From positions 1 to 7,886 of the forward strand of contig DAOVWV010000061.1 of the NCBI GenBank assembly GCA_030636485.1: 7,886 nucleotides of DNA, given 5' to 3'. A program made the position numbers and the translations under genes. How positions within the stretch are numbered: position 1 is the stretch's first letter; each line of letters opens with the position of its first letter. Shown here one piece after another: positions 1-5,587 of the stretch. The DNA is from Methyloprofundus sp. GTDB taxonomy: Bacteria > Pseudomonadota > Gammaproteobacteria > Methylococcales > Methylomonadaceae. The notes below the pieces were generated by a model that did no database searches, was not told where the DNA came from, and was given only the letters and a program-made list of their open reading frames with translations.

Positions 1-95
<95 letters not shown>

Positions 96-105
96 TTGAG
101 TTATT

Positions 106-1401
106 ATGATGAAAATACAAGCTAAACAAAGTGTTTTATTATTGGGCTTAACTTTATTACCAGGTTTTGCCTTGGCAGGTGAACTTAATCAGGCTAATAC
201 CGCGTGGATTTTAACGTCTACTGCCTTAGTGCTATTTATGACTTTACCCGGCCTGTCATTATTTTATGCCGGCCTGGTACGTAGTAAAAACGTCTTGTCA
301 GTGTTGATGCAGTGTTTTGCCATTACCTGTCTGATTTCCATTATGTGGTTAGCCGGCATGTATAGCCTGATTTTTACTGATGGTGGCTCTGTACAAGCTT
401 TTATCGGTGGGCTCTCAAAAGCCTTTGTGCCGGATATGGGCACTGATAGCCTGACGGGCGATATTCCTGAAACCGTGTTTTTTATGTTTCAAATGACGTT
501 TGCCATTATTACGCCTGCACTTATTGTGGGTGGTTTTGCCGAAAGAATGAAATTTTCTGCAATGATGCTATTCAGTGCTCTGTGGGCATTATTGGTCTAC
601 GTCCCCGTTTGTCACTGGATCTGGGGGGGCGGCTGGTTAGCCGAAATGGGGGCAATGGATTTTGCCGGTGGTATTGTTATTCATGTAACAGCGGGTGTTT
701 CTGCTTTAGTGACCGCACTTGTACTGGGTAAAAGAAAAGGTTTTCCAACCACAGCAATGCCGCCACATAATATGCCGATGGTTGTGACAGGGGCGGGTAT
801 GTTGTGGGTAGGCTGGTTTGGCTTTAATGCGGGGAGCGCGTTAACGGCTGATGGTTCGGCCGGTATGGCGATGTTAGTGACGCATATTAGTGCTGCGGCA
901 GGTTCACTGACCTGGATGGTTATCGAGTGGGTGAAATTTGGTAAGCCGAGTGTTTTAGGTATTGTCACGGGTATGGTTGCCGGTTTGGGAACGATTACGC
1001 CTGCTTCTGGCTTTGTAGGTCCGGCTGGCGCTTTGGCGATTGGTATAACAGCAGGTGCCGTGTGTTTTGTAGCGGTGCAAATTGTCAAACGTCATTTCCA
1101 TATTGATGACTCTTTGGATGTTTTCCCTGTGCATGGTGTCGGTGGCGTTGTCGGTTCAATTTTAACCGGTGTTTTTGCTGCTAAAAGTATGGGTGGGCTG
1201 GGTCTAGAGGGTGTCACTATTATGGAGCAAGTCGGTGTGCAATCTTTAGCGGTGGTGGTCACTATTATTTGGAGTGCCGGATTTAGTTATCTTATTTTAA
1301 AGGGACTGGATATTGTTGTCGGCTTGCGTGTTTCTGAAGATGAAGAAGTGCAAGGCCTGGATATTATCCTGCATGAAGAAACGGGCTACCATAACTTATA
1401 A
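106..1401 (+). CDS. amtB: Ammonium transporter AmtB
   Basis: A 431-residue Amt/Mep/Rh channel that conducts ammonium across the inner membrane, full length for the family. A signal peptide is visible: basic start, hydrophobic core, likely cleavage after ALA at residue 24, as in E. coli AmtB. By my own comparison with remembered E. coli AmtB, key residues sit at a constant offset of 25: twin pore histidines H193 and H343, Phe gate F132 and F240, periplasmic recruitment-site W173 and S244, and D185 in the DFAGG motif. The cytoplasmic tail is the conserved GLRVSEDEEVQGLD type that couples to GlnK. The gene follows the P-II gene by 10 bp and is surely cotranscribed with it. Two adjacent ATGs (106 and 109) are possible starts; the Shine-Dalgarno sequence is weak (GAG at 98-100), so translation may be coupled to glnK. 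All pore residues are present, which argues for a working channel rather than a sensor-only homologue. Confidence 0.97.
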   Translation: MMKIQAKQSVLLLGLTLLPGFALAGELNQANTAWILTSTALVLFMTLPGLSLFYAGLVRSKNVLSVLMQCFAITCLISIMWLAGMYSLIFTDGGSVQAFIGGLSKAFVPDMGTDSLTGDIPETVFFMFQMTFAIITPALIVGGFAERMKFSAMMLFSALWALLVYVPVCHWIWGGGWLAEMGAMDFAGGIVIHVTAGVSALVTALVLGKRKGFPTTAMPPHNMPMVVTGAGMLWVGWFGFNAGSALTADGSAGMAMLVTHISAAAGSLTWMVIEWVKFGKPSVLGIVTGMVAGLGTITPASGFVGPAGALAIGITAGAVCFVAVQIVKRHFHIDDSLDVFPVHGVGGVVGSILTGVFAAKSMGGLGLEGVTIMEQVGVQSLAVVVTIIWSAGFSYLILKGLDIVVGLRVSEDEEVQGLDIILHEETGYHNL

Positions 1402-1461
1402 TAAGTGATTTTGGGGGCTTAGACTTTTTTGCTCATCATTAAACGGATGAGTAACAAAGGC

Positions 1462-1491
1462 TTGACTACCAGCCGATGTTTTTTTCTTAAT
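1462..1491 (+). promoter_or_regulatory. Candidate sigma-70 promoter for the DUF748 gene
   Basis: TTGACT (1462-1467) matches the -35 consensus at 5 of 6 positions. CTTAAT (1486-1491) is a 4-of-6 match to the -10 box after an 18-base spacer that includes a T-run. Transcription would start near 1498, giving a leader of only about 15 bases before the ATG at 1513. No Shine-Dalgarno sequence is evident before that ATG, which fits a short-leader transcript but also leaves read-through from amtB possible. The region is AT-rich, so chance matches are easy. Confidence 0.3.
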
Positions 1492-1512
1492 ATTTATATG
1501 CTTACTTAAATT

Positions 1513-4500
1513 ATGGATAGCTTACAGTTAGTTGACAAATTACGTAAACCTTTGCTTATTGGTACGGGGTTGGTTTCAGTCTATGCGCTGGCAGGGTTTG
1601 TTATTTTACCCAAGGTTCTGGAAAGTAAATTGCCTGAGCTAATTGAGACCGAAACAGGTCGAAAGGCAAGTATTGACAAGATAGACTTTAATCCATTCTC
1701 ACTGGAATTAAGCTTGCAAGACTTTTCTATGCAAGAAAAAGATTTGCAGACTTTTGTTTCATTCAAGGAATTCTTTGTTAATGTGCAGGTTTGGGAAAGT
1801 TTAACACACCTGGCTTTAGTTATAGATGAAGTCAGCTTGTCTACCCCTTATGTCAGAATAGAAATGTTGCAAAATGGGCTCTATAACTTTTCTGATTTAG
1901 CGGTCGATGCGGAAGAAGACGCGGAAGAAGACGCGGAAGAAGAGGGTGATATGTTTCCTCTTATCATCAATCAGACTCACCTTACTCAGGGAACATTCGA
2001 GACAGTTAAATTCATGCAGGGTGAGCCTATGAGTTCACTGATTGATGATCTGGATTTTCATCTTAAACGATTTAGTACCTTATTAGGCGATGATTCCAAT
2101 CTGGGTTTCTCTATGGCTTTAAGGTCTGGAGGTCAATTACAGTGGCAAGGTAAAATGGGGGTCAACCCCATTTTTTCAACGGGTAAACTGGCTATTGAGG
2201 GGGTGAAATTTGCCAAGCTATGGAAGTTCTTTTTGCAAGATAAGGTGCAATTTGAGTGGGTGGACGGGACTCAATCAATAAAATTTGATTATGATTTTTC
2301 TTATGTTGATGATGAACCTTCCTTTAAATTAACAGAAGGTCATTTGTTAACAGAAAACTTAAAATTTACGGCTAAAGGCAATACGCGGGAAATTATTGCC
2401 ATCCCTTATTTTGCAGTAGAAAATATTACTTTTGACTTAAATGAGCAGTCCATCAATATAGCAAAAATAGAATCCAGAGAGGTTGCTTTTGATGCATGGT
2501 TGAGTCAGTCAGGCGAATTGAATTATCAAACGGTGTTTGCAGGGCAAGGAAATAAGCCAGGAGCAGAAGCAGTGACCGAAGACTCTAATGAAGCTAGCAA
2601 GCCTTGGGATATTAATATTCAAGAAATTGCTTTAAATGCCTCTAAAATGAGTTTTACTGATAAACGTCCTAAAGAGCCTGTTTTATTCAATATCGCCGCG
2701 CTAGATCTAGGTCTAAAAAATTACCATTTGTTAGCGGGTGAAAGCACGCAGATGACAGCAAATCAGGGGCTTTTAAACTTACAGGACTTTACACTAAAAA
2801 CAACCGAGGACGCTTCACTGTTTCATGTGCCTAATGTGCAAGTGAATGGTCTGGATTTTAACCTGCAAGAGCAAAGCCTACATATCAAGTCAGTCAATAC
2901 ACGTGATGCGGTTATTAAGGCCTGGTTGGCAAAAAATGGTGAAATTAATTATCAAACTTTATTTGCCCCTGTCGCTAATGAACACACTGAACAAGCTGAA
3001 GAGGTAGCGACTCCTGCAAGTAAGGGGAATAATGAGTCTCCCTGGAAAATAGCATTAGAAGAATTTAAAATTGATAATTATGCACTGGAGTTTACTGACC
3101 ATACGCCCGTAAAACCAGTCGCGTTGAATTTAACGGAGTTAAATTTTTCAATCGCTCAGTTCAATAATCAGACAGGCACACAACTTCCCATCTCTTTAAG
3201 TTCACGGTTTAATAAGGATGGCAAAATAAAAGTTTCCGGGACTTCTGTTTTAGAACCTTTTTCTTCAGATTTAAAACTGGCAGTGAGTAATATTGGCATT
3301 GATACGTTTCAGCCTTATGTTAATCAAAGTGCGAAGCTTGATATAGTCGGAGGGAAATTTAATACCCAGGGAAAATTAGCCATCTCTCAGGATAAGCAGG
3401 GCGACCTTAAATTAAGTTATAAGGGTGGACTCGATGTTAAAGGTTTGCATACGCGTGATCAGGATTTAAAGCAAGACTTCTTAAAATGGGACTTATTAAA
3501 GTTAAGTGGCATTGATTTTAATTTACAACCCACTCAGTTAAAAATTAAATCTATCCATCTGGATAAACCCTATTCACGGTTTACCATAAAGAAAGACAAA
3601 ACCACGAATATCAATGATGTGATTGTGGTAGCAGAAAAGTCTGCAAAACCCACAGCAGAAGTAAAGCAAGCGTCCTCGCCGCTGGTTTATAACATAGCGC
3701 AGTTCAAAATAACGAGGGGAGAGTCTGATTTTTCTGATTACTCATTGTTATTACCTTTTGTGGTTAAATTAAATGATTTAGACGGTACGATACATAACAT
3801 TTCTTCAAACCAGAAAGCAAAGACTAAAGTGGCATTGGCAGGTAAAACATTTGATTTCTCACCTGTTGATATTAAAGGTAGCTTTGATGCTAGTTTAGAG
3901 GATTTAGACATAGAGATGCACTATAAGAGTTTGCCTTTACCTTTGATAACACCTTATATGGTCGAGTTTTCAGGGAGGAAAATAGAAAAAGGCAAGATGT
4001 CGCTGGATTTAATGTATCAGGTTAAAGATGGACAATTAACGGCTAAGAATGATTTGTTGATCGACCAACTTGAGTTAGGGGAAGCCGTTGAAAATCCTGA
4101 TGCAGTGAGCCTCCCCTTAACTTTGGCCATTGCTTTATTAAAAGATAAGGATGGAAAAATCATTATCAATATGCCATTAAAAGGCAGTTTGGATGATCCG
4201 GATTTTAGTCTTGGGCCTTTAGTATTTGATACTTTTGTTAACTTATTGGTCAAAGTCGCTGCCTCTCCTTTTACTGCGATAGGCTCTTTCTTGAACAGTG
4301 ATGAGGATTTTAGTGTTGTTACGTTTGAGGCCGGCAGTGCGGAAATAACAGTCGGGCAAAGTACTAAGCTGGATGAGTTGGCAAGTGCGCTGGTGCAAAA
4401 GCCTGAGTTGAGCCTTGAGGTGAAAGGGGAGGCCTACACAAATCAGGATTGGCCAGCGATGAAAGATCATGCTTTATTAGATCAATTAAAGCAAAGGTAC

Positions 4501-4884
4501 TCGGCAGAACGAAAAAAAGAGGGTAAAACAAAACTACCAGACCCCATAACATTATCAGAAGATGAGTATCAGCGTTTATTGGCCGATTTATTTATCCAAA
4601 CATTCCCAGATTTAGCAAAGCGTTCGGTTTTTGGTACGCCTAAACTTATTCATGAAGATATGGGCGAATTCTATGCTGTCGCCAGTGATATGTTGCAAGG
4701 TCTGATTAAGCCTGATCCTTATACGCTTTTAAAATTATCAGAGAAACGGGCAAAGAATATAGCTCGATACCTGGTTGATAAAGGAAAAATTGAACATGCG
4801 CGTATTTTTTTACTCAGTGGTGAAGTAACACCCGATGCAGAAAATAATGAATTGAATGCAAATTTATCATTAAAAGTACAATAG
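1513..4884 (+). CDS. DUF748 domain (AsmA-like) envelope protein
   Basis: A 1123-residue protein of the DUF748 family, related to AsmA/TamB/YhdP-like proteins. One membrane helix (about residues 14-32) anchors it in the inner membrane, with the rest predicted periplasmic. The family's N-terminal pattern follows: FNPFSLEL, a FVSF strand, then P-Y-V-R-I and NFSDL. Residues 133-144 are an acidic AEED triplet. Two similar modules follow: residues 317-344 resemble 459-486 (both with AWL and a NYQT-V/L-FA end), and W365...FTD383 resembles W511...FTD529. Residues 863-905 carry the typical SLPLTLAIALLKDKDG and GSLDDPDFSLG signature. From about 938 (FEAGSAEI) the tail resembles OmpA C-terminal domains and ends with LSEKRA at 1075-1080. 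AsmA-like proteins are thought to form hydrophobic grooves that carry lipid between membranes; that role is inferred here. The ATG at 1513 is the only sensible start, since an in-frame ATG at 1498 is followed by TAA. Flanking genes give no functional clue. Confidence 0.87.
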   Translation: MDSLQLVDKLRKPLLIGTGLVSVYALAGFVILPKVLESKLPELIETETGRKASIDKIDFNPFSLELSLQDFSMQEKDLQTFVSFKEFFVNVQVWESLTHLALVIDEVSLSTPYVRIEMLQNGLYNFSDLAVDAEEDAEEDAEEEGDMFPLIINQTHLTQGTFETVKFMQGEPMSSLIDDLDFHLKRFSTLLGDDSNLGFSMALRSGGQLQWQGKMGVNPIFSTGKLAIEGVKFAKLWKFFLQDKVQFEWVDGTQSIKFDYDFSYVDDEPSFKLTEGHLLTENLKFTAKGNTREIIAIPYFAVENITFDLNEQSINIAKIESREVAFDAWLSQSGELNYQTVFAGQGNKPGAEAVTEDSNEASKPWDINIQEIALNASKMSFTDKRPKEPVLFNIAALDLGLKNYHLLAGESTQMTANQGLLNLQDFTLKTTEDASLFHVPNVQVNGLDFNLQEQSLHIKSVNTRDAVIKAWLAKNGEINYQTLFAPVANEHTEQAEEVATPASKGNNESPWKIALEEFKIDNYALEFTDHTPVKPVALNLTELNFSIAQFNNQTGTQLPISLSSRFNKDGKIKVSGTSVLEPFSSDLKLAVSNIGIDTFQPYVNQSAKLDIVGGKFNTQGKLAISQDKQGDLKLSYKGGLDVKGLHTRDQDLKQDFLKWDLLKLSGIDFNLQPTQLKIKSIHLDKPYSRFTIKKDKTTNINDVIVVAEKSAKPTAEVKQASSPLVYNIAQFKITRGESDFSDYSLLLPFVVKLNDLDGTIHNISSNQKAKTKVALAGKTFDFSPVDIKGSFDASLEDLDIEMHYKSLPLPLITPYMVEFSGRKIEKGKMSLDLMYQVKDGQLTAKNDLLIDQLELGEAVENPDAVSLPLTLAIALLKDKDGKIIINMPLKGSLDDPDFSLGPLVFDTFVNLLVKVAASPFTAIGSFLNSDEDFSVVTFEAGSAEITVGQSTKLDELASALVQKPELSLEVKGEAYTNQDWPAMKDHALLDQLKQRYSAERKKEGKTKLPDPITLSEDEYQRLLADLFIQTFPDLAKRSVFGTPKLIHEDMGEFYAVASDMLQGLIKPDPYTLLKLSEKRAKNIARYLVDKGKIEHARIFLLSGEVTPDAENNELNANLSLKVQ
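1909..1944 (+). repeat. 12-bp in-frame tandem repeat, three copies
   Basis: The unit gcggaagaagac occurs three times head to tail, at 1909-1920, 1921-1932 and 1933-1944. The third copy differs only in its last base (gag for gac). It encodes AEED-AEED-AEEE inside the DUF748 protein, between the N-terminal domain and the next strand-rich part. Because the unit is a multiple of three, gain or loss of copies would only change the length of an acidic linker. The near-perfect identity points to recent slippage expansion. Confidence 0.93.
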
Positions 4885-4913
4885 TTCCTTAAGCATTTTA
4901 CTTTCTGTGTTCT

Positions 4914-4957
4914 GAGGTGCTGAGTGGACGCATTACTTTTTTGCACCTCCCTTTTTT
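4914..4957 (+). terminator. Candidate intrinsic terminator after the DUF748 gene
   Basis: GAGGTGC (4914-4920) and GCACCTC (4943-4949) form a perfect 7-bp stem, followed by CC and six Ts (4952-4957). It begins 29 bases after the DUF748 stop, where a terminator is expected. The loop is long (22 bases), which weakens the call. On the other strand the hairpin is not followed by a T-run, so it would act only on + strand transcripts. Confidence 0.55.
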
Positions 4958-5079
4958 GTAACGACTCACCCTCTACTTTAATTCATATAAATCAATTGAA
5001 AACAGAGTATCTTTTACATTATTTTATAAATCTGTAACTGCATATTATTCACGGGTAAAGGAAAGGAAGATAAAAAGGC

Positions 5080-5152
5080 CGTCATTCCCGAAGTCTGTTA
5101 TCGGGAATCTATGTTGAACATAGACCCCTGCTAACTGCCTGCAGGAATGACG
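5080..5152. repeat. MITE-like palindromic repeat element (CGTCATTCC type)
   Basis: The ends are a perfect 9-bp inverted repeat, CGTCATTCC (5080-5088) and GGAATGACG (5144-5152). Inside lie three further palindromes: ATTCCCGA/TCGGGAAT (5084-5091 with 5101-5108, 9-base loop), ctatgttgaacatag (5109-5123), and CCTGC/GCAGG (5127-5131 with 5141-5145). The RNA or single-stranded DNA could fold either as three side-by-side hairpins or as one long outer stem, which may extend slightly through AAAAG (5073-5077) and CTTTT (5154-5158). Short intergenic elements with GTCATTCCCG ends are common, from general knowledge, in gammaproteobacterial genomes as non-autonomous repeats. No clear target-site duplication and no coding capacity are visible. 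It does not disrupt a gene. Confidence 0.75.
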
Positions 5153-5249
5153 ACTTTTGCATCGTTTAGATGCCAGTGGATAATGAGAAGTTACTTTCAG
5201 ATCAAGCAAGGCGCTATTTTTAACAAAGGTTTTTTTTGTAGGAATATGG

Positions 5250-5255
5250 TATATT
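5250..5255 (+). promoter_or_regulatory. Possible -10 box of the feo promoter
   Basis: TATATT matches the -10 consensus at 5 of 6 positions and lies just upstream of the Fur-box-like sequence, so a bound repressor would cover the start of transcription. No good -35 box stands 16-18 bases upstream; the region there is mostly a T-run. An alternative would use TTGTAG (5236-5241) as -35 with a -10 overlapping the Fur box near 5259-5264. The region is AT-rich, so this is tentative. Confidence 0.25.
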
Positions 5256-5262
5256 TAACATA

Positions 5263-5281
5263 TGTAATGAGAATTATTATT
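5263..5281 (+). promoter_or_regulatory. Fur box upstream of feoA
   Basis: The 19 bases beginning at 5263 match the classical Fur consensus GATAATGATAATCATTATC at 14 of 19 positions, counted by hand, with core AATGAGAATTATTATT. It lies about 60 bp before the feoA start, where Fur with Fe2+ typically represses ferrous iron uptake operons when iron is sufficient. The match and the iron-transport context support each other; binding itself is inferred. Confidence 0.72.
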
Positions 5282-5323
5282 AATTAGATGGCGATTTATT
5301 CTTAAAGGTAAGAAAACAAAATC

Positions 5324-5329
5324 AGGGAG
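5324..5329 (+). promoter_or_regulatory. Ribosome binding site of feoA
   Basis: AGGGAG is the only good Shine-Dalgarno sequence ahead of feoA. It directly abuts an in-frame TTG at 5330, which is therefore too close to serve as start, and stands 12 bases before the ATG at 5342. The spacing is a little long but workable, so the ATG is preferred. Confidence 0.6.
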
Positions 5330-5341
5330 TTGCAAGATTTT

Positions 5342-5587
5342 ATGATATTAAATGGCTTAAAAAGTTTAACGATAGGTGATAAAGGTCGGGTCACAGGCTT
5401 TACTAAACAGGGTAGGGCGTATAGAAAACGCTTGCTAGCGATGGGGTTAACGCCAGGTACCGAGTTCTCAGTTGTGCGCTTCGCACCTTTAGGTGATCCG
5501 GTAGAAATTACTTTAAGAGGTTTTTCTTTAACTTTGCGTAAAGATGAGGCCGATATTTTAAGTATAGAGAAACTAAATGCAGATTGA
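5342..5587 (+). CDS. feoA: Ferrous iron transport protein FeoA
   Basis: A small cytoplasmic protein of 81 residues with the SH3-like FeoA fold. It supports Fe2+ import by FeoB, probably by binding it, though its exact role in the family is unsettled. Visible family features are the opening LKSLTIGDKGRV, the central RLLAMGLTPGTEF (the R-L-x-x-M-G-L-x-P-G pattern), then APLGDPVEI, and the closing LRKDEADIL. The length is close to the usual 75-85 residues. The start is placed at ATG 5342 rather than the in-frame TTG at 5330 because the TTG touches the Shine-Dalgarno sequence. The gene is first in a feoAB operon behind a Fur-box-like sequence, and its last 11 bases overlap the start of feoB. This suggests translational coupling and cotranscription under iron control. 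Confidence 0.93.
   Translation: MILNGLKSLTIGDKGRVTGFTKQGRAYRKRLLAMGLTPGTEFSVVRFAPLGDPVEITLRGFSLTLRKDEADILSIEKLNAD

Larger units (their letters stand above)
4885..5341. other. Gene-free intergenic region between the DUF748 gene and feoA
   Basis: About 450 bp with no convincing open reading frame on either strand. It holds, in order, the candidate terminator at 4914-4957, an AT-rich stretch (4958-5079) in which I see nothing specific, the palindromic repeat element at 5080-5152, a second AT-rich stretch with a run of eight Ts (5230-5237), the Fur-box-like sequence at 5263-5281, and the feoA leader. It marks the boundary between two transcription units. Confidence 0.8.

Noticed and set aside
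681..1088. A 135-codon open frame on the - strand inside amtB
   Set aside because: It lies wholly within a well-conserved amtB, has no family resemblance and no ribosome binding site; it is a shadow of the + strand codons. The same applies to the - strand frames within the DUF748 gene and feoB (e.g. 7070-7357) and to the + strand frame at 7513-7740.
1394..1406. Palindrome ACTTAT-A-ATAAGT over the amtB stop codon
   Set aside because: The stem is AT-rich with a single-base centre, so it would not form a stable hairpin; probably chance in AT-rich sequence.
1430..1453. Hairpin CTCATC/GATGAG after amtB as a terminator
   Set aside because: The stem is only 6-8 bp with a G-T pair, and no T-run follows it on either strand; the six Ts precede it. 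It cannot be called an intrinsic terminator.
5179..5197. A second Fur box beginning GATAATGA
   Set aside because: The first eight bases match the consensus but the second half does not (about 11 of 19 overall), so it is at best a half-site and close to what chance gives in AT-rich DNA.
5330..5332. TTG as the start codon of feoA
   Set aside because: It immediately touches the AGGGAG ribosome binding site, leaving no spacing. The ATG four codons later fits both the spacing and the normal FeoA N-terminus.
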